Positions 1 through 9,649 are shown, counted from the stretch's first letter. The stretch: 30,213 nucleotides of DNA from Intrasporangium_A sp039812505 (GCF_039812505.1 NZ_JBDIAQ010000030.1:1-30213); one strand, 5' to 3'. Numbers and translations: made by a program. Notes: generated by a model not told the origin, from the sequence alone.

Positions 1-314
1 ACTCTCGGCCCGGCTGCGCCGGGTTCTGACGAGCTCAGGGCCCGGGTATCGCGCTGACGAGCCTTGATGGGTGTGACGAGGCCCACAGCCGTTCGAGCGG
101 CCCGGCAACGTCAGAACGCTGGCTTCCGTGGCCGCCTGCGTGGGTTGGTTGTCCGCTCGCGACGGCAGCGACTGACCGGCCCGGTCGTCCGGGTTGGGCG
201 GTGGTTGGTGCGGCCGTCCACCGGAACCGGCTGGTCGACGCATTTCAGGTCTAATGTCGCGAGCCCCGCCAGGCACTATTCCGGACATATTCCGCGCGTC
301 TCGGGCAAAACGTA
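1..314. other. Intergenic or gene-end region, no convincing gene
   Basis: I see no ORF here with family-like sequence; the short frames are Arg/Gly-rich and look like chance reading of GC-rich DNA. Two copies of TATTCCG (277-283 and 288-294) lie exactly 11 bp apart. Around them is an odd palindrome, CGGA-CATAT-TCCG (282-294). A TAATGT hexamer at 252-257 could be a plus-strand -10 box, but no gene follows it. The region may be the 3' flank of a gene outside the window. Confidence 0.4.
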
Positions 315-343
315 GGCCCTCCCCCTGGATTCGGGGGAGGGCC
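307..343 (-). terminator. Intrinsic-type terminator after the DUF885 gene
   Basis: Seen directly: arms of 11 bp (315-325 and 333-343) pair perfectly around a 7-nt loop. On the minus strand the hairpin is followed by TACGTTTT (314-307), a short T-rich tail. It begins 66 nt beyond the stop codon of the minus-strand DUF885 gene, so it most likely ends that transcript. On the plus strand it has no T tail. Confidence 0.6.
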
Positions 344-409
344 GGCGCTTGTCACGCTCACAGACGAAGCGGAGACGAGCGCAACCTTAGTGGACGGCGG
401 ATCGCCCCG

Positions 410-2173
410 TCATCGGTTTGACGAATGGCGCGCGGTATTCGGGGGAATAGCGGACTCGCCGAGCACCGCGGCGCGCAGCGTGTCCAGCCCGACACCGCCG
501 ATGTCCAGCGCCCGGCGGTGGAAGGCCTTCAGGTCGAAGGCCGCGCCCTCGCGTCGGCGCACCTCGTCGCGCAGCTGCAGCCAGAGCCGCTCGCCGATCT
601 TGTAGCTCGGGGCCTGTCCGGGCCAGCCGAGGTAGCGGCTCAGCTCGAAGCGCAGCACCTTCTCGTCCATGAAGCCGTGCCGGCTCAGGTACGTCCACGC
701 CTTCTCGTAGGTCCAGGGCCCGCCGCCCACCTCCGCCGGTGCGGGCAGGGCACAGTGCACGCCGATGTCGATGACCACGCGGGCCGCTCGCAGCGACTGT
801 CCCGCGAGCCAGCCCATCCGGTTGCCGGGGTCGTCCATGTAGCCCAGCTCGGCCATCAGGCGCTCGGCGTACAGGGCCCAGCCCTCGCCGTGACCGGAGG
901 TCCACGACGCGAGCCGGCGCCACCGGTTGAGCAGGCCGGACCGGTAGACGGTCTGCGCCACCTGCAGGTGGTGACCGGGGACGCCCTCGTGGTAGACCGT
1001 CGACAGCTCGTTCCAGGTCCGGAACTCGGTGTTGCCCTTGGGCACGCTCCACCACATGCGTCCGGGCCGGCTGAAGTCCTCGGACGGACCGGTGTAGTAG
1101 ATGCCACCGGTGTGGGTGGGGGCGATGCAGCACTCGATGCGCTGGACCGGGCCGGGGATGTCGAAGTGGACGTCCTTGAGGCTGCTGATGGCCTCGTCGG
1201 CCCGCTGCTGCATCCACGCCCGGAGCGCGTCGGTGCCGTGCAGCCGGTAGCGCTCGTCCGCGTCCAGGATCGCGACCCCCCGCCGGACGTCCGCCCCCGG
1301 CTCGAGCCGCTCGGCGATCTCCTGCATCTGCGCGGTGATGTCGGCGAGCTGCTCCTTGCCCCACCGGTAGGTCTCCTCGAGGTCGACCGTGGCGCCCAGG
1401 AAGCTGCGCGACTCGAGCTGGTAGCGGTCGCGTCCGCAGGCGTCCGGCTCCGGTGCGTGGCCGAGCAGCTCGCGCTCGAGCCAGTCCGCGATGTCGTGGT
1501 ATGCCGCTGCCGCCGCCCTCGTCGCGTCCGTGAGCCGGTCCCTGGCCGCCCCTTCCAGCAGGGCCGGTTCGCCGGCGCCGTCGGTGACCGTGGCCCCGGT
1601 GGCGAGGGTGGCGAAGTAGGCGTCGTCGGCGGTGAGGTCGCGGCACTGCGCCGCGGTCTCGCGGACCTGGCGGGCAGGGGCGACCAGGCCGCGGTCGAGT
1701 CCGGCGAGCAGGGACTGCCGGTACTGCTCGAGGGCGGCGGGGATCCGCGCCATGCGGGTGGCCAGGACGACCCAGTCGTCCGCGGTCTGCTGCGGCATCA
1801 GGTCGAAGACGTCACGGACCTCCTGCAGCGGGGAGCTGATGACGTTGAGCGACATCTGCTCCAGGCCCGCGGCGTGGCGCTCCTCGGCCAGGCCGAGCCG
1901 CTCGGTCATCGCGGCGATCGTGACCCGGTCGACGTCGTCGGTGGGCAGTGCGCCCCGCAGCTCGGCGAGGGCGCGGCGGCGCAGCTCGCTGTGGGCGGCG
2001 AGTCCCGCCGGCGACAGGTCGTCGAGGTCCTCGTCGTGGCCCGGGATACCGAGGTAGGTGGCGCTGATGGGGGACAGCTCGGCGAAGCCGTCCAGGTAAC
2101 GCTCGGCGATCCGGTCGACGTCGCTCTGGGTCCGCTCGGCCGGCGGTGGGGTGGGCGTGGTGCTGTCGGTCAC
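410..2173 (-). CDS. DUF885 family protein (putative metallopeptidase-like)
   Basis: A 587-residue protein that I recognise as DUF885 (PF05960), a family of bacterial proteins of about 550-600 residues with peptidase-like histidine motifs and mostly unproven substrates. The hallmark HEGVPGHH lies at residues 395-402, followed by EGWALY at 430-435; in this family these are thought to supply metal-binding His and Glu side chains. No signal peptide or membrane segment is visible, so it is probably cytoplasmic. An open frame continues upstream to 2428, but that part is low-complexity and runs back into the neighbouring kinase gene. I therefore chose the GTG at 2173, which has TAGGTT (2186-2181) 7 nt upstream and fits a leaderless start. 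It is a monocistronic unit ended by the hairpin at 307-343. Function beyond the family is unknown. Confidence 0.85.
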   Translation of the reverse strand: MTDSTTPTPPPAERTQSDVDRIAERYLDGFAELSPISATYLGIPGHDEDLDDLSPAGLAAHSELRRRALAELRGALPTDDVDRVTIAAMTERLGLAEERHAAGLEQMSLNVISSPLQEVRDVFDLMPQQTADDWVVLATRMARIPAALEQYRQSLLAGLDRGLVAPARQVRETAAQCRDLTADDAYFATLATGATVTDGAGEPALLEGAARDRLTDATRAAAAAYHDIADWLERELLGHAPEPDACGRDRYQLESRSFLGATVDLEETYRWGKEQLADITAQMQEIAERLEPGADVRRGVAILDADERYRLHGTDALRAWMQQRADEAISSLKDVHFDIPGPVQRIECCIAPTHTGGIYYTGPSEDFSRPGRMWWSVPKGNTEFRTWNELSTVYHEGVPGHHLQVAQTVYRSGLLNRWRRLASWTSGHGEGWALYAERLMAELGYMDDPGNRMGWLAGQSLRAARVVIDIGVHCALPAPAEVGGGPWTYEKAWTYLSRHGFMDEKVLRFELSRYLGWPGQAPSYKIGERLWLQLRDEVRRREGAAFDLKAFHRRALDIGGVGLDTLRAAVLGESAIPPNTARHSSNR

Positions 2174-2180
2174 CCGACCG

Positions 2181-2186
2181 AACCTA
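2181..2186 (-). promoter_or_regulatory. -10 box for leaderless DUF885 mRNA
   Basis: TAGGTT on the minus strand with 7 nt between it and the GTG at 2173. This fits the actinobacterial TANNNT -10 consensus with transcription beginning at the start codon. No Shine-Dalgarno sequence is visible. Confidence 0.5.
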
Positions 2187-2301
2187 CCCGCGCCCGGGGC
2201 GTGGCGGGGTGGCCATGGTCGGCTGCACCACGGGCGTGGCCGCAGCGCGGGCGTGGCGCGCCCGGGGAGGGGCTCGCCGCTTGTCGCTTGCCGGGGGCCG
2301 G

Positions 2302-3828
2302 TCAGCCGGCGTGGTTGCCGCGACTGACGACCAGCGTGACGGTGTCGCCGGACCGGAGCGTCGTGCCGGGGCCCGGGGTGGCCTTGATGACCTGGTTGCG
2401 CGGCGCGTCGGAGGCGACCATGCGCCACTGGTAGCTCAGGCCGTTGGCCCGGACCGCCCGCACGGCATCGGTCAGGTCGGTGCCGACCAGACCGTTCGGG
2501 ACGACGCCCCGACGGGGCGCTTCCGCAGTGGCCGAGGGCGCTCCGGTCGAGGCGGCCGAGGAGGACGGCGCGCCGGTGGGTGGCGTGGCAGTCGTCAGGC
2601 CGGGTAGGCCACCGGAGAAGAGGGAGGCGCCCAGGGCGACGACCAGCACGAGCACCAGCGACCCGAGCACCCAGGCGACCCTGTTCCGGCCGGGCCGGGC
2701 GTTGCGGCCGGCCGGTCGGTGATCGGTCACTGGTGGCTCCGTCGGGCCGGCCGGTGCCACCGGCTGCGCCGACGGCATCGGGTGCGTCGACACCGCCGTC
2801 ACTGCCGGTGCCGACCCGGTTGGGGCGGGTCCAGCCGTGGCGGCCGTCACGCTCGGTGCCGGCGCCGTGGCAGCGGATCCGGCCGTGCTTGCCGCCGTGG
2901 CGCCCGTCACGCTCGGTGCCGGCGTGGTCGCGGTGGGCTCCGGCGGGAGGGTCGGCAGCAGCCGTGTCGTGGCGGCCCGGGGCGCGCTCGGCAGCGGGCG
3001 GGTGTGGCCCGGTCGAAGGCTCTCGGCCATCGCCTCCGCGCTCGCGAAGCGGTCCTCCGGCTTCCGGCTGGTGGCCCGGGTCACGACCGCGTCCAGGGAG
3101 CGGGGCAGGTCGGGCACCAGTGCGCTCGGGGGCGGGACGTCCTCGGCCAGGTGGCGCATCGCGATGGCCACGGGCGTCTCGCCGGAGAACGGGACCTGGC
3201 CGGTGAGCATCTCGTAGAGCACGATGCCGAGCGAGTAGAGGTCCGCGGCGGGGCCGGCGGACGCGCCCCGGCTGACCTCGGGCGGGAGGTAGGCCGCGGT
3301 GCCCATCACGGTGCCGGTGTCGGTCAGCGGCGCTGCCCCGAGCGCCTTCGAGATGCCGAAGTCGGTCACCTTGACCGTGCCGTCGGGAGTCACCATGATG
3401 TTGCCGGGCTTGATGTCCCGGTGGACGATGCCGGCCCGGTGGGCCGCGGCGAGGGCGGCGCAGACCTGCGATGCGATGCCGACCGCCTGCTCCGGCACGA
3501 GCGGGCCACGCTCCCGGAGCAGCCGGTCGAGGCTGCGCCCGGGAAGGTACTCCATGACGATGAAGTGGTTCCTGCCGTCGACGCCGTAGTCGTAGACCCG
3601 GGCGATGTTGGGGTGCGTGAGACCGGCGGCGGCCAGCGCCTCCCGGCGGAACCGCTCGACCGCCTCGGGCGAACCGGTCAGCCGCTGCGCGAGGACCTTG
3701 ACGGCCACCTCGCGCCCCAGCCGCTCGTCCGTGGCCAGGTGGACCTCACCCATGCCGCCGGTGGCGATGATGCCGCGCAGCACGTAGCGCTCGGCGAGGC
3801 GGGTGGGGTTCAGCAGATCGGCAGACAC
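2302..3828 (-). CDS. Serine/threonine protein kinase with one PASTA domain
   Basis: A 508-residue PknB-like membrane kinase. The kinase domain covers about residues 15-270: glycine loop TGGMGEV (23-29), catalytic-pocket Lys44, HRDIKPGN with Asp138 and Asn143, and DFG at 156-158. A Pro/Ala/Thr-rich linker (about 275-370) carries a 20-residue internal repeat. One transmembrane helix follows (about 384-404), then a short Ser/Thr stalk and a single extracellular PASTA domain (about 441-503). PASTA domains in this family bind peptidoglycan fragments; PknB-type kinases usually have three or four, so one is few. The GTG start has TATCGT (3842-3837) 8 nt upstream, consistent with a leaderless mRNA. 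It lies 41 bp after accE on the same strand, so read-through from accD-accE is also possible. Substrates cannot be told from sequence. Confidence 0.9.
   Translation of the reverse strand: MSADLLNPTRLAERYVLRGIIATGGMGEVHLATDERLGREVAVKVLAQRLTGSPEAVERFRREALAAAGLTHPNIARVYDYGVDGRNHFIVMEYLPGRSLDRLLRERGPLVPEQAVGIASQVCAALAAAHRAGIVHRDIKPGNIMVTPDGTVKVTDFGISKALGAAPLTDTGTVMGTAAYLPPEVSRGASAGPAADLYSLGIVLYEMLTGQVPFSGETPVAIAMRHLAEDVPPPSALVPDLPRSLDAVVTRATSRKPEDRFASAEAMAESLRPGHTRPLPSAPRAATTRLLPTLPPEPTATTPAPSVTGATAASTAGSAATAPAPSVTAATAGPAPTGSAPAVTAVSTHPMPSAQPVAPAGPTEPPVTDHRPAGRNARPGRNRVAWVLGSLVLVLVVALGASLFSGGLPGLTTATPPTGAPSSSAASTGAPSATAEAPRRGVVPNGLVGTDLTDAVRAVRANGLSYQWRMVASDAPRNQVIKATPGPGTTLRSGDTVTLVVSRGNHAG
2846..2924 (-). 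repeat. 60-bp-period repeat in the kinase linker
   Basis: A 19-base string is identical at 2846-2864 and 2906-2924, a period of 60 bp or exactly 20 codons. It encodes the repeated PAPSVT segment of the cytoplasmic Pro/Ala/Thr linker. It looks like a recent in-frame duplication and could vary in copy number between strains. Confidence 0.7.
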
Positions 3829-3836
3829 GTGGCACT

Positions 3837-3842
3837 ACGATA
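3837..3842 (-). promoter_or_regulatory. -10 box for leaderless kinase mRNA
   Basis: TATCGT on the minus strand, 8 nt before the GTG at 3828. It sits in the short gap after accE and would let the kinase be transcribed independently of accD-accE. Confidence 0.45.
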
Positions 3843-3869
3843 CGCGACCCGGTCGGTCCGAGGCGAATC

Positions 3870-4129
3870 TCAGCGGGGCAGGCTGCTGGCCCGCCAGCCC
3901 CCGGTCGCCGCGCCGGGTCCGGCCAGGTGCCAGGCCGGGTCGGCCCACGCCGAGCGTCGCACCGGACGTCCTCCGCCCGGCCCGCCGACCGCCGAGAGGA
4001 CCGCGACGAGAGCCGCGACCTCCTCCGCGCTCGCGCCACCTGCGATCCGGATCACCGGCACGGGGCCGGCCTCGCCGGAGGGGTCCGGGCGGTCCGCCGG
4101 CCCCAGCTGCTTCGTCGCGGGTCGCCGGG

Positions 4130-4133
<4 letters not shown>
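3870..4133 (-). CDS. accE: Acyl-CoA carboxylase epsilon subunit
   Basis: A small 87-residue protein that I recognise as the actinobacterial ACC epsilon subunit. The conserved core reads IRIAGGASAEEVAALVAVL at about residues 28-46, and the C terminus has the typical W...GWRASSLPR tail. Epsilon subunits bind the beta (carboxyltransferase) subunit and stimulate the acyl-CoA carboxylase complex in streptomycetes and mycobacteria. The ATG at 4133 overlaps the accD stop codon (ATGA), so translation is coupled to the beta subunit. The N-terminal stretch is Pro/Arg-rich and poorly conserved, as usual for the family. A longer frame running through accD on this strand is only a shadow. Confidence 0.88.
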
Positions 4134-5740
<1,607 letters not shown>

Positions 5741-5746
5741 GGCGGC

Positions 5747-5756
5747 AGCCTAGCCT
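5747..5756. promoter_or_regulatory. Overlapping divergent -10 boxes of accD and birA
   Basis: The start codons of accD (5740, minus) and birA (5764, plus) are separated by only 23 bp. Within this gap TAGGCT (minus, 5752-5747) is 6 nt from the accD ATG, and TAGCCT (plus, 5751-5756) is 7 nt from the birA GTG. The two hexamers share bases 5751-5752. Both mRNAs would start at their start codons, and polymerase could probably occupy only one side at a time. Confidence 0.55.
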
Positions 5757-5763
5757 TGTACGC

Positions 5764-6639
5764 GTGCGTAACCCGTTCGACGTGGACCTGGTGGATGCGG
5801 CCTTGGTCACGCTGCCCGGGCCCTGGCGCCGGGTCGAGTTCCACGCCCGCCTGCCGTCCACGAACGACGAGATCAAGCGCCACCGTGGCACGCCGGGGTG
5901 GACGCCCTCGGCGGACCCGGCGGCCGGGGATGGCCCCACCGTGCCCGGCTGCCTCTGGCGCGTCGTGCTCACCGACCACCAGACCGGCGGACGCGGCCGG
6001 CTCGGACGCGGCTGGCAGGTCCCGGACCGGGCGGCGATCTCGATGTCCGTCACGGTCCCGGTCACCGGACCGCGCGACCTGCCCTGGGTCCCGCTGCTGG
6101 CCGGGGTCGCCCTCAGCCGGGCCGTCGGCACCGTCACGGCAGCCGCCGGCACCCCGCTGACCCCACGGCTCAAGTGGCCCAACGACGTATTGCTCGACGA
6201 CGGCGGCGAGCGCAAGCTCAGCGGCATCCTCTGCGGTCTCGTCGGCACCGGGCCGAGCGCCCGGGTGGTCATCGGGACCGGTGTCAACGTCGACCAGACG
6301 CGGGCCGAGCTGCCCGTCGCCACGGCCACCTCCCTCGCGCTGGCCGGTGCTGCCGTGCGGCGCGAGCACCTGGTCATCGCCTACCTCGGCGAGCTGGGGA
6401 GGCTGTTCACCCCGGAGGCCACGGGCGAGCGCGAGGCCGGCACGGCGGCATACCGGCAGCTCTGTGCGACCTTGGGCCGGCGGGTGCGCGTCCACCTCTC
6501 CGACGGCAGGTCCGTCGACGGCACCGCAGTCGGCATCGGGGCCGGTGCCGAGCTGCTGGTGCGCACTCCCGGCGGACAGCGGGCCTTCGCCGCGGGCGAT
6601 GTCGAGCACGTCCGGCGCCCCGACGGCGGGCTGGCATGA
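5764..6639 (+). CDS. birA: Biotin--[acetyl-CoA-carboxylase] ligase
   Basis: A 291-residue biotin-protein ligase. It makes biotinyl-5'-AMP and attaches biotin to the acceptor Lys of carboxylase alpha/BCCP domains. The biotin/ATP loop GRGRLGRGW is at residues 76-84, KWPNDVLL begins at Lys137 and GTGVNVD follows. The C-terminal SH3-like domain (about 240-291) is present. There is no N-terminal helix-turn-helix, so this is a monofunctional (group I) enzyme and not a DNA-binding repressor like E. coli BirA. The GTG start lies directly after a TAGCCT box with no Shine-Dalgarno, which supports leaderless translation. It is divergent from accD, its pathway partner, and is followed 7 nt later by an adenylate cyclase. 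Confidence 0.93.
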   Translation: MRNPFDVDLVDAALVTLPGPWRRVEFHARLPSTNDEIKRHRGTPGWTPSADPAAGDGPTVPGCLWRVVLTDHQTGGRGRLGRGWQVPDRAAISMSVTVPVTGPRDLPWVPLLAGVALSRAVGTVTAAAGTPLTPRLKWPNDVLLDDGGERKLSGILCGLVGTGPSARVVIGTGVNVDQTRAELPVATATSLALAGAAVRREHLVIAYLGELGRLFTPEATGEREAGTAAYRQLCATLGRRVRVHLSDGRSVDGTAVGIGAGAELLVRTPGGQRAFAAGDVEHVRRPDGGLA

Positions 6640-6646
6640 TCGAGGG

Positions 6647-7690
6647 ATGACGGAGCCGGGCCCCGCGGAGCCGGACTACACCGAGGTGCTCCTCGGACGA
6701 CCTCTGGCGCTGCGCGGCCGGGAGGTCAGCCGCGGCGCCAGGGTGTCGCTGCGCTCGGCCCGCAGGTTCTGGCACGCGCTCGGCTTCCCGGTGGTCACCA
6801 CGGACGAGCCGATGTTCACCGAGGCCGACTGCGACGCGCTCAGCGGGCTGGCGGGTCTGGTGCGCGAGGGCGCCGTGGACGAGCCGACCGCGCTGTCGCT
6901 CGCCCGGGCCTTCGCCAGGTCGGCCGACCGGCTGGCCGGCTGGCAGTCCCAGCTCATCGCCGAGGCCGTCGAGGACGAGCTGTCGGCCCGTGCCGACCGC
7001 CCCGGGTCCGAGCCGCCCGACCCCGTGCCGACGCTCGAGGCGGCCACCGAGACCGCCCGGCGGATCGCGGCGCTGAGCGACCGGCTCGAGCCGCTGCTGG
7101 TCTACGCCTGGCGGCGGCACCTGAGCGCCACCGTGGCCCGGATGATCGCGGACGCGGACCCGGCCCAGTACGGCGCGACCAAGCTCAGGTCGGTGGGGTT
7201 CGCCGACCTGGTCAGCTTCTCCGCGCTCGTCCGGAAGATGTCGGAACGCGAGCTGGCCAGGCTCGTGCAGCGCTTCGAGGCGCTCTCGGCCGACGTGATC
7301 ACCGCGCACGGCGGCCGGCTGACCAAGACCGTCGGGGACGAGGTGCTCTTCACCTCGGTGTCGGCCGCCCCGGCGGCGGCGATCGCACTCGACCTGGTCG
7401 ATGCGATCCACGAGGACGACCTGCTGCCGGACGTGCGGGTCGGCGTGGCTCGCGGGCCGGTCCTCTCGCGGATGGGCGACGTGTTCGGTACGACCGTCAA
7501 CCGGGCCTCCCGGCTGACCGCGATCGCGCCCACCGGCACGGTCCTCGTCGACGGACCGACCGCCCGCGAGCTGGCGGAGCTGTCGGGCTTCGAGCTGCAC
7601 GGCAAGCGGCGGCGCGTGCTGCGCGGCGTCGGCGCGGTGACTCCCTCGGTGCTGCGGCGCGCGGCGAGTGGCGGCCGGCGCGCGAGGTGA
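6647..7690 (+). CDS. Class III adenylate cyclase with N-terminal regulatory domain
   Basis: A 347-residue protein. Residues about 10-125 resemble the adenylate cyclase regulatory domain of M. tuberculosis Rv1264, which inhibits the cyclase and responds to pH. The catalytic domain (about 180-340) has a full class III residue set: metal-binding Asp187 and Asp231, substrate-selecting Lys227 and Asp278 (adenine, hence ATP to cAMP), and transition-state Asn285 and Arg289. No membrane segment is visible, so it is probably soluble and works as a homodimer. The ATG at 6647 begins 7 nt after the birA stop, so coupling to birA is likely. Earlier starts would lie inside birA in another frame and give non-conserved sequence. 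Whether it responds to pH is inferred from the family. Confidence 0.9.
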   Translation: MTEPGPAEPDYTEVLLGRPLALRGREVSRGARVSLRSARRFWHALGFPVVTTDEPMFTEADCDALSGLAGLVREGAVDEPTALSLARAFARSADRLAGWQSQLIAEAVEDELSARADRPGSEPPDPVPTLEAATETARRIAALSDRLEPLLVYAWRRHLSATVARMIADADPAQYGATKLRSVGFADLVSFSALVRKMSERELARLVQRFEALSADVITAHGGRLTKTVGDEVLFTSVSAAPAAAIALDLVDAIHEDDLLPDVRVGVARGPVLSRMGDVFGTTVNRASRLTAIAPTGTVLVDGPTARELAELSGFELHGKRRRVLRGVGAVTPSVLRRAASGGRRAR

Positions 7691-7779
7691 GTCCCGCCCG
7701 GCACCCCGAACGGGTCGACGTGCCGGTCCCGGGAGCGGCGCCGGGAGCTCTGCCCGCGCGCCGACGCCCACCCACTCGG

Positions 7780-7822
7780 TAGGCTTCGCTCGGACCCATC
7801 CTGCGGAGCTGGACGGAGAGGA
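7780..7822 (+). promoter_or_regulatory. Promoter and RBS of the response regulator
   Basis: TAGGCT at 7780-7785 could be a -10 box, placing the RNA start near 7792. AGGAG at 7818-7822 is 10 nt before the GTG at 7833. Unlike several neighbours, this gene appears to have a normal leader of about 40 nt with a Shine-Dalgarno site. Confidence 0.45.
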
Positions 7823-7832
7823 GAGCCCTACT

Positions 7833-8513
7833 GTGACCCGAGTGCTGCTGGCGGAGGACGACTCCACGATCTCCGAGCCACTCGCCCGAGCGCTGCGCCG
7901 GGAGGGGTATGACGTCGACGTCCGGGAGGACGGCGCAGCGGCACTGGAGGGAGCCAAGGACAACCCCGACCTCGTCCTGCTGGACCTCGGGCTGCCGCAG
8001 GTCGACGGTCTCGAGGTGTGCCGCCGCATCCGGGCCGAGGGTCGGGCCGTCCCGGTGCTGATCCTGACCGCACGCGCCGACGAGGTGGACACCGTGGTCG
8101 GCCTCGACGCCGGTGCCGACGACTACGTGACCAAGCCGTTCCGCCTCGCCGAGCTGCTCGCCCGGGTCAGAGCACTGCTGCGGCGCACGCCGAGCGAGCC
8201 GGTACCCAGCTCGGGCGATCCCGTGCGGATCGACCCGGAGGGCCGGCGGGCCTGGTTCCACGACGACGAGCTGCAGCTGACCGCAAAGGAGTTCGACCTC
8301 CTGCGGGTGCTGGTCCGCGAGCAGGGCCGGGTGGTGTCCCGCGAGCAGCTGATGCGCGAGGTCTGGGACACCCACTGGCTCGGGTCGACCAAGACCCTGG
8401 ACATGCACATCTCGGTGCTGCGGCGCAAGCTGGGTGACGGCGCGCAGGATCCGCGCTACATCGCGACCGTCCGCGGGGTCGGCTTCCGGTTCGACCAGCC
8501 TGCCGCCGAGTGA
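7833..8513 (+). CDS. OmpR/PhoB-type response regulator
   Basis: A 226-residue two-component transcription regulator. The receiver domain (1-120) has the acidic pocket Glu8-Asp9-Asp10, phospho-acceptor Asp51 (LLDLGLP), Thr79 and Lys101 (TKPF). The C-terminal winged helix (about 130-224) has the OmpR-type signature with TAKEFDLLRVL and the VLRRKLG recognition region. It would bind direct repeats in target promoters once phosphorylated by the adjacent kinase. I chose the GTG at 7833 because it follows a GGAGAGGAG stretch and places the conserved RVLLAEDD at the N terminus; the frame extends upstream without conserved sequence. The signal and the regulon cannot be read from the sequence. Confidence 0.93.
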   Translation: MTRVLLAEDDSTISEPLARALRREGYDVDVREDGAAALEGAKDNPDLVLLDLGLPQVDGLEVCRRIRAEGRAVPVLILTARADEVDTVVGLDAGADDYVTKPFRLAELLARVRALLRRTPSEPVPSSGDPVRIDPEGRRAWFHDDELQLTAKEFDLLRVLVREQGRVVSREQLMREVWDTHWLGSTKTLDMHISVLRRKLGDGAQDPRYIATVRGVGFRFDQPAAE

Positions 8514-8517
8514 GCAC

Positions 8518-9549
8518 GTGCAACCCAGACTCGACCGCATCGTGGCCTTCGGGGCCGGTGTCGCCGCCGCCACGGCCGCGCTGCTGTTCGCCGGGGTCGG
8601 CTGGTGGATGCGACAGCTCGACCCGGCCACCCTGCACTCGTGGTTCCTGGCCGACCCGGGTGCCGGGTGGGCCCGGGCGACGGGCGCCGTCGTCGTCATC
8701 GCGCTGGTCGCGTGGGGCGCCGGCGTCCTGGCGACCATGTCGGGTCGCCGGGCGGTCGCGTCCGCCTCGGCCGACCTCGTCGAGCTCAGCCACCGCCTTG
8801 CTGCCGGCCAGGCCCGGCTGCGGCCGCTGCGCACCGGGATCACCGACATCGACACGGTCTCCGAGGTCATCGCCCGCCGGGCGCACGACATGGCCCGGTC
8901 GCTGGCCGAGGAGCGTGACTTCGCCTCCGACGCCTCACACCAGCTGCGCACCCCGCTGACCGCGCTGCTCATGCGGCTGGAGGAGATCTCCGAGACCGAC
9001 GACCCGGAGGTCGCCAAGGAGGAGGCGACGATCGCCATCGCCCAGGTGGAGCGCCTCACCCGGGTCGTCGACGACCTGCTCGCCCGCAGCCGGGTCGGCA
9101 ACGGCGGCCAGCCCCCGGCCGTCTCGCTCGACTCGGTCATCGCCGCGCTCCAGCGCGAGTGGCAGCCGGCCTTCGAGCAGGCCCGCCGGTCCGTGCACGT
9201 GCACGGCGAGCGGGGACTGTTCGTCCGCATGACGCCGGTCGGCCTGTCCCAGGTGCTCTCGACGCTGCTCGAGAACTCGCTCGTGCACGGCCGCGGCACC
9301 GTGGAGGTGCAGGCCCGCCGGTCCGGCCCGTCGGTCATCGTCGAGGTCAGCGACCAGGGCGACGGGGTGCCGGCCACGATGGCCCCGCACATCTTCGAGC
9401 GGTCGGTGAGCACCGGCACGAGTGGCAGCACCGGGCTGGGTCTGGCCCTCGCGCGCGACCTCGCCGAGGCCAACGGCGGGCGCCTCGACCTGGTCCAGGC
9501 CCAGCCGCCCCGGTTCGCGCTCTTCCTCTCGGAGTCGGTCGACCGCTGA
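8518..9549 (+). CDS. Two-component sensor histidine kinase
   Basis: A 343-residue membrane kinase paired with the preceding regulator and starting 4 nt after its stop. Two transmembrane helices (about 8-30 and 54-74) flank a short extracytoplasmic loop of about 23 residues, too small for a classic ligand-binding domain. The HisKA dimerisation domain carries phospho-acceptor His141 in SHQLRTPL. The ATPase domain has the N box (Asn253 in LLENSLVHG), DQGDGVP (Asp279) and the G2 box GSTGLGLA. With so small a loop it may sense the membrane or a partner protein. The GTG at 8518 is the only start that keeps the first helix intact without running into the regulator. Confidence 0.92.
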   Translation: MQPRLDRIVAFGAGVAAATAALLFAGVGWWMRQLDPATLHSWFLADPGAGWARATGAVVVIALVAWGAGVLATMSGRRAVASASADLVELSHRLAAGQARLRPLRTGITDIDTVSEVIARRAHDMARSLAEERDFASDASHQLRTPLTALLMRLEEISETDDPEVAKEEATIAIAQVERLTRVVDDLLARSRVGNGGQPPAVSLDSVIAALQREWQPAFEQARRSVHVHGERGLFVRMTPVGLSQVLSTLLENSLVHGRGTVEVQARRSGPSVIVEVSDQGDGVPATMAPHIFERSVSTGTSGSTGLGLALARDLAEANGGRLDLVQAQPPRFALFLSESVDR

Positions 9550-9637
9550 CCTGTGGTGGTGTCCGTCGCGAGGGCGCCTCCCCCGATCGGGAGCCGCTGC
9601 TGGGGTGCACGTGGGGCTCGCCTCCCGTGGCTGGCGC

Positions 9638-9643
9638 TACTCT
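9638..9643 (+). promoter_or_regulatory. -10 box for leaderless gtrA-like mRNA
   Basis: TACTCT with 6 nt between it and the GTG at 9650. It supports the chosen start and an independent promoter after the two-component genes. Confidence 0.45.
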
Positions 9644-9649
9644 CGGCAG

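Noticed and set aside
64..315. 83-codon frame near the left edge
   Set aside because: Arg/Gly-rich, no ribosome site, no family resemblance and it ends inside the terminator.
2174..2428. N-terminal extension of the DUF885 gene to 2428
   Set aside because: The 85 extra residues are Arg/Pro/His-rich, overlap the kinase gene, and the GTG at 2173 has a well-placed -10 box.
425..2434. A 669-codon plus-strand frame opposite the DUF885 gene
   Set aside because: It mirrors the true gene on the other strand, has no family-like segments, and shows the Val/Arg/Gly-rich pattern of antisense reading in GC-rich coding DNA.
9578..9593. Terminator between the histidine kinase and the gtrA-like gene
   Set aside because: Only a 5-bp stem (CTCCC/GGGAG) is present and there is no T tail.
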